Shown piece after piece: positions 36,792 to 43,904 of a stretch of 64,000 bases of DNA (position 1 is its first letter; every line of letters starts with the position of its first letter). Source of the stretch: an uncultured Clostridium sp. (lineage in GTDB: Bacteria; Bacillota; Clostridia; Clostridiales; Clostridiaceae); NCBI GenBank assembly GCA_900548455.1, contig URKQ01000009.1:1-64000 (forward strand), read 5' to 3'. A model generated the notes under the pieces. That model saw only the letters and a program-made list of their open reading frames with translations, did not search any database and was not told the origin of the DNA. A program made the position numbers and the translations under genes.

Positions 36792-36802
36792 ATTTCATCA
36801 CC

Positions 36803-37507
36803 TTACCACTCTATTTCTTCCACGGAAACTGGATTCTGATTAATCTGTACATCTCTTACCTTTGCATCATTAATTTTAATAACCCTATTGGCCATTGGTG
36901 CTAAGGCTTGATTATGAGTTATTACTACAACTGTTGTTCCAGTTGTTTTACAGGTATCCTGAAGAGTCTTTAGAATCTGCTTTCCTGTTTTATAATCTAA
37001 AGCTCCTGTAGGTTCATCACAAAGTAATAATTTAGGACTCTTAGCTATAGCTCTAGCAATGGCAACTCTCTGTTGCTCACCACCAGATAATTGAGATGGA
37101 AAATTCTCCGTTCTATGCTCAAGTCCTACAAGCTTCATTGTTTCATCTACATCTAGTGCATTAGGAACTATTTGAGACGCTAATTCAACATTCTCTTTAG
37201 CCGTTAAATTTTGTACTAAATTATAAAATTGAAATACAAATCCTACATCAAATCTTCTATATTTAGTAAGCTCCTTGTCATTATATTTAGAAATATCAAC
37301 CCCATCAATTATTATTTGACCTTCATCACAACTATCCATTCCACCTAAAATATTTAACACTGTTGATTTTCCCGCACCGCTTGGTCCTAAGATAATAGCA
37401 AATTCTCCTCTTTCAATTTCAAAGTTAATTCCATTATTAGCTACAATAGTACTTTCTCCCATTTTGTATCTCTTATATTCATTAATTACTCTTATGTATG
37501 ACATCAT
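36803..37507 (-). CDS. ABC exporter ATPase, LolD/MacB type
   Basis: About 234 residues: Walker A GPSGAGKSTVLNILGG, Q-loop GFVFQFYNLVQNLTAKEN, signature QLSGGEQQRVAIARAIAK, Walker B LLLCDEPTGALD and switch ITHNQALAP. The longest frame starts at TTG (37519); ATGs at 37507 and 37504 both follow GGAGGG, and 37507 is given here. It forms an operon with the large FtsX permease. Its promoter (-35 at 37599-37604, -10 at 37576-37581) is overlapped by a perfect dyad that fits a TetR operator. Confidence 0.9.
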   Translation of the reverse strand: MMSYIRVINEYKRYKMGESTIVANNGINFEIERGEFAIILGPSGAGKSTVLNILGGMDSCDEGQIIIDGVDISKYNDKELTKYRRFDVGFVFQFYNLVQNLTAKENVELASQIVPNALDVDETMKLVGLEHRTENFPSQLSGGEQQRVAIARAIAKSPKLLLCDEPTGALDYKTGKQILKTLQDTCKTTGTTVVVITHNQALAPMANRVIKINDAKVRDVQINQNPVSVEEIEW

Positions 37508-37564
37508 TATTCCCTCCAAATAAACTTACTAACAGTTATTAAATAGACACTATGTATGATTAAT

Positions 37565-37604
37565 GTTATACTTAAAGTATAACTAAGTAGCTATTGCAAG
37601 ACAA
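37565..37604 (-). promoter_or_regulatory. Promoter of the ABC/FtsX operon with overlapping operator dyad
   Basis: On the minus strand TTGTCT (37599-37604), a 17-bp spacer and TATACT (37576-37581) form a good promoter. A perfect 9-1-9 palindrome GTTATACTT-A-AAGTATAAC (37565-37583) covers the -10 element. A repressor bound there would block RNA polymerase. The divergent TetR gene at 38006 is the natural candidate. Confidence 0.65.
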
Positions 37605-37725
37605 TAATCAAATTTATTCATAATATCATTAAATAAACAATTATAAAGAAAATGTTGAAAAAAAATCTTGTTGATGAAAAGTGATTATTTTCAGACATTT
37701 AAGGTGTAACATTATCTTTTTCATT

Positions 37726-37758
37726 TTTTCTTAAAAAATACCTCTGTAGTAAAATACA
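37726..37758. repeat. 33-bp direct repeat, left copy
   Basis: Identical over 33 bases to 37945-37977 (starts TTTTCTTAAAAAATACC, ends GTAGTAAAATACA). The two copies bracket the dispersed repeat and the adjacent hairpin. Confidence 0.85.
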
Positions 37759-37900
37759 TTGATAGAATGTACAAGTTATGCTGGACAATAATTTAATCAG
37801 CGTGTGCACGGCTTTTTCTAACGGGGGTTGGAAGGGGACTCTGTTCCCTCCTTGTTAAGGAGAGATACTCAAAGGGAACCATAGGGTTCCTTTTGAAAAA
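37742..37900. repeat. Dispersed multi-hairpin repeat, copy 2
   Basis: Full-length copy, reverse complement of 1-158. It starts at CTCTGTAGTAAAATA and ends CCTTTTGAAAAA. Hairpin parts GGAACC/GGTTCC and CTCC-TTGTTAAGGAG are kept, with compensating variation in loops. It sits between the ABC/FtsX operon promoter and the TetR gene. Confidence 0.8.
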
Positions 37901-37904
37901 GCTG

Positions 37905-37948
37905 AAAAGGCTCTATATGCAGTACTGTAAATGCATACAGAGCCTTTT
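37905..37948. terminator. Hairpin related to 14307-14345
   Basis: AAAAGGCTCTATATGC pairs with GCATACAGAGCCTTTT with one mismatch. The same stem and loop words occur at 14307-14345 in reverse orientation, so this is a repeated terminator-like element carried in the insert. It lies about 60 bases upstream of the TetR gene. Confidence 0.65.
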
Positions 37949-37977
37949 CTTAAAAAATACCTCTGTAGTAAAATACA
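37945..37977. repeat. 33-bp direct repeat, right copy
   Basis: Perfect copy of 37726-37758. It ends just before the ribosome binding site of the TetR gene, so the likely promoter region of that gene carries this repeat. Confidence 0.85.
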
Positions 37978-38005
37978 GAGCCTAAAAAATACGGAGGAAA
38001 TTTAT

Positions 38006-38563
38006 ATGCCTGGAGTAAAAGGAAATAGAAGAACACTCTATAGTAAAATGATTATAAAAGAAAGCTTAATTAAGCTTCTTCAAACAAAAGATATACATAA
38101 AATCACCGTTACTGATATATGTAAAGAAGCAGATATTAACAGGGGTACTTTCTATACACACTATAATGATCCCCTTGATCTACTACAAAATATTGAAGAT
38201 GAACTTTTCAATAAAATACTAGAATATTTAAGTGAAGATACAAATCCCGAAAGCCTTCTTACAGTTTTGACCAAAGTCTTTGAACTTGCAAAAGATAATA
38301 AAGAATTATGCAAAATTCTTCTCTTCAAAGAAGGTAACAACAGAATACTAAATAGAATTCTTTATATAGCAAATAATGATAATATAATTAAGTTTCAATC
38401 TAACTCAAAAAATGTAAATAAAACTCATTTAGACTATATGATACGATTTACAGTAAGTGGTGCTGTAGGAGTAATTGAAGCTTGGCTAGAAAATGATTTA
38501 AAAGAAAGTCCAAGAGAAATAGCAGAGATAATAAATAGTATTACTATTGCAATTATGGGATAA
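38006..38563 (+). CDS. TetR/AcrR-family transcriptional regulator
   Basis: About 185 residues starting MPGVKGNRRTLYSKM; GGAGGA lies nine bases before this ATG, and the longer frame crosses the upstream repeat and is not credible. The N-terminal helix-turn-helix reads ITVTDICKEADINRGTFYTH, followed by YNDPLDLLQNIEDEL, both typical of TetR proteins. The C-terminal part is like the TetR_C_8-type ligand domain of Firmicutes regulators (VSGAVGVIEAWLENDLKESP). It is divergent from the ABC/FtsX operon and probably represses it at the dyad 37565-37583. Confidence 0.88.
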   Translation: MPGVKGNRRTLYSKMIIKESLIKLLQTKDIHKITVTDICKEADINRGTFYTHYNDPLDLLQNIEDELFNKILEYLSEDTNPESLLTVLTKVFELAKDNKELCKILLFKEGNNRILNRILYIANNDNIIKFQSNSKNVNKTHLDYMIRFTVSGAVGVIEAWLENDLKESPREIAEIINSITIAIMG

Positions 38564-38574
38564 GCTTTAATGTG

Positions 38575-38700
38575 AGAAAAACTGAATTATCACCGCTCAT
38601 TGGGGCTTCGAAGCTGACACACAACAGGGATGTTTTAGGATAAGACGGCAGTGGAGCTTTGCTTTAGATTTTAAAGAGTATAAGCTCCTGCAGATACATT
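38575..38700. other. Non-coding, GC-richer structured stretch
   Basis: This stretch is visibly richer in G and C than its surroundings and has no open frame. It contains a TTCGAA word and a stem GGAGCTT (38653-38659) / AAGCTCC (38682-38688). It looks like a structured RNA or the remnant of a repeat, not like ordinary spacer. I cannot name a family. Confidence 0.35.
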
Positions 38701-38717
38701 CGCTTATAACAAAAGCA

Positions 38718-38755
38718 GCACAAGCATTGTACAGTAAATGTTACAATGCTTGTGC
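38718..38755. terminator. Bidirectional terminator
   Basis: GCACAAGCATTGTA pairs perfectly with TACAATGCTTGTGC around a ten-base loop; it lies just after the minus-strand gene that ends at 38770. Confidence 0.75.
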
Positions 38756-38769
38756 CACTTTTATAGTAA

Positions 38770-39462
38770 TTATGCTTCATACTCTTCTAAGTCGTTAAAG
38801 AAAATTAATCTAACTGTGTATGCCAGTTCTTCCATAAAGTAATCTTCTTCATCATGTTGAAAATTATATTCATAATTTAATTTATTTTTCTTAAAAAAAT
38901 ATTCCTTTTCCTTTAAAAACTCCCAACGAGTAGGAATATAAGTTATAGCTCCATTAGCTACAGCAAATTCATATGCTTCTTCATCTTGTCGCTTTAAAGC
39001 AAAGGCCATTCTATAAAATCTAAGATTTGGGTTTATTTGAAAAAACCTTTCTTCTAAGCCTTCAGCATAAGAAAATGATCTTACAAAACGTTGAATTTCT
39101 TCGCAGATACGAAACACTTTTAAATATACCTTATGAGATATATACAGATTTTCATTAAGTGATTTATATATCTCACGAAAACGATTTTCAAAATACCTCC
39201 ATCCTGCTTCAGAATCTTTCTTTGTACCCGGTACATAATTATAACTCTCACTTTCCTTATAAAGATAAATAATTTCTAATAGCGGTCCCAAGACATTTTT
39301 AATTAACAGTTCGTTTCCAGCATTATTCTTCCATCTACTTTCAGTTGATACTAATTGCTTTTTTATTCTTACTGGCTCTTTTCTATTACCCATTTCTCTT
39401 AAAGAATGTGCAACGGGTTCTACCTCTTCCATCCATATTAATAATTCGCTTTTAATTCTCAT
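38770..39462 (-). CDS. Hypothetical protein of the WYL-linked gene group
   Basis: About 230 residues, helical and rich in Arg, Glu and aromatic residues, with no signal peptide, membrane segment or cysteine cluster. Stretches such as YKESESYNYVPG and ENRFREIYKSLNENLYISHK are not familiar to me. The acidic end EDYFMEELAYTVRLIFFNDLEEYE may form a helix. The ATG at 39462 has GAGAGGAG at a normal distance; two upstream in-frame ATGs are less well placed. It lies downstream of the unknown gene at 39614 and the WYL regulator, and a hairpin separates them. The function is unknown. Confidence 0.6.
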   Translation of the reverse strand: MRIKSELLIWMEEVEPVAHSLREMGNRKEPVRIKKQLVSTESRWKNNAGNELLIKNVLGPLLEIIYLYKESESYNYVPGTKKDSEAGWRYFENRFREIYKSLNENLYISHKVYLKVFRICEEIQRFVRSFSYAEGLEERFFQINPNLRFYRMAFALKRQDEEAYEFAVANGAITYIPTRWEFLKEKEYFFKKNKLNYEYNFQHDEEDYFMEELAYTVRLIFFNDLEEYEA

Positions 39463-39531
39463 AAACATTCTCCTCTCAAAATAAGTCTTCAAATATCAGT
39501 TATTCAGTTATCAATGATCAAGCTACTCTTT

Positions 39532-39583
39532 AATTATAAAAGCGACGTAAGTGGTTTTTTCCACCCATGCCGCTTTTATAATT
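39532..39583. terminator. Long hairpin between two unknown genes
   Basis: Outer stem AATTATAAAAGCG (39532-39544) with CGCTTTTATAATT (39571-39583); inner stem GTGG-TTTTTT-CCAC. The inner part resembles the GGTGGA/TCCACC dyad upstream of the WYL gene at 41831-41849. Confidence 0.65.
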
Positions 39584-39613
39584 ATTTTTTCTTTATTTTA
39601 TGTATAAGTTCTT

Positions 39614-40546
39614 TTATTCTTCTTTTCTCTTAATAATGTTTTTTAACATCTCCACTATGATTTTGGATCTTTCTTCAATTATTACATTTACTATCTCTTC
39701 CCAATTTGATACATCACCACTTCTAAGATTGATTACCTTATTTTTATCATCCCAATTTATACACTTGTTTTCAAAATAACTAGAAATAAATAGAATATCT
39801 CCATATTGCATAAACCATTCTTTCCACTTCTCATAATCTTCATTAGAAATTACTTCTTTAATGAATAAATCAAATCTATCCTGAAAATGTGATTTTGCAC
39901 GAGAATCACTGTAATTAAACCCCACTGGACCTATCATAAAATTACCGATTGTATGCATAGTATCTGCTAATTTATTAAATGCACTTATCTTTCTAGTCTC
40001 ATGTTCATTAAGTGTATCTTCTTTAAAAATCTCCTTATAATTATCTATAAACCATAAGTCCCTATTTTTTTCACTTTGCTTCCTTCTATTTAAGTCATAA
40101 TAATCATAAACCTTTTTACCTTGTTCTATCTTTACACCATTAGAATATAGGTAAACCCATGAACAATCATATTTTCTTAAAATAACTTCTCTAATAAATC
40201 TATTTAATTCCGTTCCCAAGGAATTAATAGTATCTGTCTCTACCTCAACTATATTGTCATTTAAATCAATGTAACGAATAGTCCTACCTTTATAGCCAAT
40301 TACTTCTTTCACTTTGTCCATATTTTCAAGTAGTATACACCATATGGACATATTAAGTTCACACCTATCACAATCAAAATCAGTTGGGTCAATTCTATAC
40401 AATTTAAAATTAACAACACCTTCATAATCATCTGACAGCTTCTTATTTTCTTTTCTAAAACTATATTTTATTGGATTTTCATTATTATATAAAAAATCAT
40501 ACACTAATTCTCTACTAGGTTTTATATAATCATTATTTCTAGACAT
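39614..40546 (-). CDS. Hypothetical protein of the WYL-linked gene group
   Basis: A 310-residue soluble protein that I do not assign to a family. It contains DPTDFDCDRCELNMSIWCIL with a C-x2-C pair near 59-62, an RTIRYIDLNDNIVEVETD strand pair, and near residue 200 the segment ADTMHTIGNFMIGPVGFNYS, which recurs in uncharacterised bacterial proteins. The C-terminal part ends in a long charged helix. It starts 18 bases after the WYL regulator gene, so the two are co-transcribed. It may be the output gene of that regulator. No function is proposed. Confidence 0.65.
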   Translation of the reverse strand: MSRNNDYIKPSRELVYDFLYNNENPIKYSFRKENKKLSDDYEGVVNFKLYRIDPTDFDCDRCELNMSIWCILLENMDKVKEVIGYKGRTIRYIDLNDNIVEVETDTINSLGTELNRFIREVILRKYDCSWVYLYSNGVKIEQGKKVYDYYDLNRRKQSEKNRDLWFIDNYKEIFKEDTLNEHETRKISAFNKLADTMHTIGNFMIGPVGFNYSDSRAKSHFQDRFDLFIKEVISNEDYEKWKEWFMQYGDILFISSYFENKCINWDDKNKVINLRSGDVSNWEEIVNVIIEERSKIIVEMLKNIIKRKEE

Positions 40547-40563
40547 AAATCAATTCCACCTTA

Positions 40564-41778
40564 TTAAATCTTATATTTTGAATTTAAATTTTTAATCTTA
40601 TTTATAACTGCATCTCTAACTTTCTTCGGCTCCACTACCTCTACTCTATCACTATACTGCAATGCCCAATTAACCATGGCATAAGGAGAACATTCAACCT
40701 TAACAATATCATCATAGGGAGCTTCTTTTTCAGTTTCAATATATCTAAAAGAATTCCCAAACCAATCATGTAAAAAAGTATAGTTGGCTTCAACTTTTTG
40801 AGTTTCAGAATTCATCCTTCTTATTTTAAGTGTAATCCATTCTGGCCTATCATAGGACATATTCAAATGTTTTAATTGAAAATCTTCACTCCACTGAAGA
40901 GGCAGATTCTCTACTTCACTTTTAGGTATTCTCGGTTTTCCCATAATCCCTAATTCTTTCTTAACCTCTGGAATTTCAATATCTGTCATTAAATCAATTC
41001 TCCAAATAGACATGTTCCTTAACCATTGCTTTTCTTTAAAAATTTCCATGCAAGCAAGTAAATAATACCTTCCACCACTTGCAACTATATAATAAGGACT
41101 CACCATATACCTTGTTTCACTCACTGGTTCAAGCTTTTTTCTATAGGTATATCTATTAAATCGAAAACTCACTTGCACATTATTATCAATTGCTTTTTGA
41201 ATTGTGAGAAGATTTTCACGTAACAATTGTCTATCTACAAGTTCAGGCTCTTGTACTTTGCAAATTTGCTTTGGCCCTTTTCTATAATATTTTGTAGTAA
41301 GATTATCTTCAATCTTTTTAATTAAATGCTGTGATGTTTTTGTATCTATGGTTTTTGTTGCTAATACTCCTTCTATCAAATTATTAATTTCATCATATGT
41401 AAAAGTTCGATTATAATATAGCCCCTCTATACGCATGCTTTGATCAACAAATTTGTCATATTCATCATCAGTACCAAAATCATCTTCAAATTCATAATCC
41501 TCTGATCCATTACCATAGTATTTTTTAAAATCATTAAAATGTATTTTCCAATCCTCTTCTCTCTTATATCCATACTCATCACTATTCATTGTACGAGCCA
41601 TATCTTTTATAAGACGATTAAAAGTCTCTTTATCACCTATAAATTCTCCAACTTCTTGAGATTTTCTCATTTCTGCCTGGGTTGTAGGATGTTCATAATC
41701 AGTATTGTTTTTTAAATACTCCCAAACCTTAAACATCCTCTCAAACCTTGCAGCTTTACTTAACTTTCTTCTAGCCAT
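40564..41778 (-). CDS. WYL-domain transcriptional regulator
   Basis: A 404-residue protein. The N-terminal ~150 residues begin MARRKLSKAARFERMFKVWE and include a helix-turn-helix-like stretch, followed by an acidic linker (DYEFEDDFGTDDEYD). The middle (~200-290) is a WYL domain: VQVSFRFNRYTYRKKLEPVS, then RYMVSPYYIVASGGRYYLLA and MSIWRIDLMTDIEI. The last part is a WYL C-terminal extension (WITLKIRRMNSETQKVEANY). WYL proteins bind nucleic acid or nucleotide ligands and often control phage-defence or DNA-damage genes. It is the first gene of a two-gene operon, with a dyad in its upstream region. Confidence 0.85.
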   Translation of the reverse strand: MARRKLSKAARFERMFKVWEYLKNNTDYEHPTTQAEMRKSQEVGEFIGDKETFNRLIKDMARTMNSDEYGYKREEDWKIHFNDFKKYYGNGSEDYEFEDDFGTDDEYDKFVDQSMRIEGLYYNRTFTYDEINNLIEGVLATKTIDTKTSQHLIKKIEDNLTTKYYRKGPKQICKVQEPELVDRQLLRENLLTIQKAIDNNVQVSFRFNRYTYRKKLEPVSETRYMVSPYYIVASGGRYYLLACMEIFKEKQWLRNMSIWRIDLMTDIEIPEVKKELGIMGKPRIPKSEVENLPLQWSEDFQLKHLNMSYDRPEWITLKIRRMNSETQKVEANYTFLHDWFGNSFRYIETEKEAPYDDIVKVECSPYAMVNWALQYSDRVEVVEPKKVRDAVINKIKNLNSKYKI

Positions 41779-41830
41779 GCTTTATCCCCTTTTTTCCTTC
41801 TTCTTGTCCACTTATAAATTATAGCAATAA

Positions 41831-41849
41831 AAAGGGTGGATTTCTCCAC
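41831..41849. promoter_or_regulatory. Dyad upstream of the WYL regulator
   Basis: AAAGGGTGGA-TTTC-TCCACCTTT forms an inverted repeat about 55 bases upstream of the WYL gene start. It could be the regulator's own operator or a leader hairpin. Confidence 0.35.
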
Positions 41850-41910
41850 CTTTATATCTGACTTTTAAATTTTCACACTATCTATATGATTCTGTATTAC
41901 CTTATTGGGC

Positions 41911-41966
41911 TTTTTCAAAAGGAACCCTATGATTCCCTTTGAGTATCACTCTATTTTACTACAGAG
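41911..41966. repeat. Dispersed repeat, copy 3 (internally deleted)
   Basis: The left 37 bases match positions 1-37 and the right 20 bases match 138-157 of copy 1; about 100 bases between them are missing. The junction falls on a short ATC word present at both ends, so a deletion by microhomology is likely. The rest of the gap 41850-42060 is AT-rich with nothing else seen. Confidence 0.7.
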
Positions 41967-42063
41967 TTATCTATATTAACATGCAGTTCATTGCCCACTA
42001 TACGCCAATTATTACTAAACTTTTATAGTTCATTTGTCTGAGGTAAACTATCCAATTTTAATA

Positions 42064-42579
42064 TTAATTAAAAATAAAAAGTGCGACTATAATAACTGAC
42101 ACTGGAACCATAACAACAAAACTGCAAATGGATACAAAATTTTTAACTTTCCTATCTTCCTTAAATATCTTTTTAATAATGTAGTATGCCAATATTCCCA
42201 TAACTCCACCTAGAGTATTAGTGATTATATCAGTAACATCACTAGCACCTATAGCACATATATATTGGAAAAGTTCGAAGAAAAATGAAATTCCAGCCAT
42301 GTATATAATACTCTTATATGTTTTAGAACCTTTAAATAACAGCCCAAAGTAAATTCCAAGAGGAACAAATAAAATAACATTTCCCCATACATCAAGGCTA
42401 TTGTAGTATCCTTGTATAATATCATTAAAGGGAATCAAGTTTAAACTTCTAGAAAAATATCTACTCGAACTAAATAATTCCAAGGGAGAAACATACTTAA
42501 ATAAAATATTCCATAATAAAAATAAAGCATAAAAAGCAAAACTTACGGTAAAAAGAACGTTAATTATTTTTTTCTTCAC
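42064..42579 (-). CDS. VanZ-like membrane protein
   Basis: A 171-residue protein with four or five membrane helices and the VanZ-like core: a first helix, then SLNLIPFNDII, DVWGNVILFVPLGIYFGLLF, the helix with FFFELFQYI, and ASDVTDIITNTLGGVMGILAYY. VanZ proteins give low-level teicoplanin or other cell-wall antibiotic resistance in some hosts, but most chromosomal members have unknown jobs. A purine-rich site precedes the ATG. It stands alone and is not in a van operon. Confidence 0.85.
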   Translation of the reverse strand: MKKKIINVLFTVSFAFYALFLLWNILFKYVSPLELFSSSRYFSRSLNLIPFNDIIQGYYNSLDVWGNVILFVPLGIYFGLLFKGSKTYKSIIYMAGISFFFELFQYICAIGASDVTDIITNTLGGVMGILAYYIIKKIFKEDRKVKNFVSICSFVVMVPVSVIIVALFIFN

Positions 42580-42705
42580 AAAATATCACCTCCAATATTA
42601 TGATATCAAATGTTAATTAAAGTACTCTTTCATATTTCTTACAAATTAATTAAGCTTTGCATATTGCAAATCATTATCTAATTTAAATATGTTTTCCTAT
42701 ATATT

Positions 42706-42754
42706 AAAGAGTCTGTACCATAGCAATAATCTCACTGCCATGGTACAGACTCTT
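42706..42754 (-). terminator. Terminator of the second B12-importer operon
   Basis: AAAGAGTCTGTACCAT and ATGGTACAGACTCTTT arms form a long stem with a TAGCA/TGC upper part, just after the CGGC gene. Confidence 0.8.
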
Positions 42755-42760
42755 TCTATA

Positions 42761-43102
42761 TTAATGTGTTCCATCAACACATTTAATATGATTTTTTTCC
42801 AATTCACTTATTATTGATTTTATATTGTCACAATAGATTCCATCAACTTTTTTTACACACTTACCAATATGCACAACATCCGGTTTTATTTTAATTATTC
42901 GCTCTACTTTTTCTATCATGCCATCATCACTACAGTAAGAAGAATTGCATCCGTTACATTGGAAAAAAGCGACAACATTTATATCTTCATTTTCATATTC
43001 TGCAAAAGTACCTCTTCTCTCATTTACTGCTGAAAAACAAGAAGCCCCTGTACAAACACTGCTTATAGATTTTAAACAAGTAAGAATAGCTATTTTTTTC
43101 AT
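42761..43102 (-). CDS. CGGC-domain protein
   Basis: About 113 residues with many cysteines, of the CGGC-domain family (putative metal-binding). Visible parts are ILTCLKSISSVCTGASCFSA, AFFQCNGCNSSYCS and HIGKCVKKVDGIYC. The family is thought to bind metal or corrinoid-like cofactors, but its function is not firmly known. GGAGGGT precedes two adjacent ATGs; the second is used. It is the last gene of the riboswitch-controlled transporter operon, 20 bases after the ATPase gene, which links it to cobalt or corrinoid handling. Confidence 0.8.
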   Translation of the reverse strand: MKKIAILTCLKSISSVCTGASCFSAVNERRGTFAEYENEDINVVAFFQCNGCNSSYCSDDGMIEKVERIIKIKPDVVHIGKCVKKVDGIYCDNIKSIISELEKNHIKCVDGTH

Positions 43103-43124
43103 CATACCCTCCCTATATTCTTAA

Positions 43125-43904
43125 TTAATTTTTATTCAATTTATGTAGTGGTTTATAAAGTATATGAGTAACTCCTAATTCATCTGAAATAATATTTGCA
43201 TCAACATCATATACCTCTTTTATTAAATCAACAGTTAATATTTCCTTTGGATTACCTTCAGCTACTACTTGTCCTTTTTTAAGCACATATAAATAATCAC
43301 AATACATACTTGCAATATTCAAATCATGAATTGCAGAAATAACTGTTAAATCTAGCTTTTTTACAATATCTAAAAGCTGTAATTGATATTTTATATCTAG
43401 ATGATTAGTAGGTTCATCTAAAATTAAACATTCAGTTTTCTGTGCTAATGCCCTTGCAAGGATTACTCTTTGCTGCTCTCCCCCAGATAATGTAGAAAAA
43501 TTTCTTCCCTTATATGAAATCATACCAACAGTCTTTAAGGCATCGTCCACTATTCTATAGTCTTCACTATTATCTTTTTCCATGGACTTTTTATGAGGAG
43601 ATCGTCCCATCAAAACCACTTCTTCAATTGTAAAGTCAAAATTATAGTAGTTATGTTGTGCAACAACAGCCATTTTCTTCGCTGATTCTCTTACTGTCAT
43701 TTTGTTTAATTCTTTATCGTCAAATAAAATAGTTCCGTAATCAGGTTTTAAAACTCTATATATACATTTTAATAAAGTAGACTTTCCACTTCCATTAGGT
43801 CCAATAATGCCAATAAATTTTTTACTTTCACATTGAAGAGATATGTCCTTTAAAATTACATTGTCATTTATCCTTTTCTTTATATTTTGGGCTGTTACAT
43901 TCAT
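43125..43904 (-). CDS. btuD: Corrinoid ABC importer ATPase, second system
   Basis: A 259-residue FecE/BtuD-class ATPase: Walker A GPNGSGKSTLLKCI, Q-loop VVAQHNYYNFDFTIEEVV, signature TLSGGEQQRVILARALAQ, Walker B LILDEPTNHLDIK and HDLNIASMYC. It overlaps the permease gene by one base (TAATG-type junction). It resembles the ATPase at 23649 only at family level, so the two importers are not a recent duplication. The operon is under a second cobalamin riboswitch. Confidence 0.87.
   Translation of the reverse strand: MNVTAQNIKKRINDNVILKDISLQCESKKFIGIIGPNGSGKSTLLKCIYRVLKPDYGTILFDDKELNKMTVRESAKKMAVVAQHNYYNFDFTIEEVVLMGRSPHKKSMEKDNSEDYRIVDDALKTVGMISYKGRNFSTLSGGEQQRVILARALAQKTECLILDEPTNHLDIKYQLQLLDIVKKLDLTVISAIHDLNIASMYCDYLYVLKKGQVVAEGNPKEILTVDLIKEVYDVDANIISDELGVTHILYKPLHKLNKN

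Noticed and set aside
31867..42579. VanX-like and VanZ-like genes as part of a vancomycin-resistance cluster
   Set aside because: They lie 9 kb apart, no vanH, ligase, vanR or vanS partner is present, and both families have common chromosomal members with other roles.
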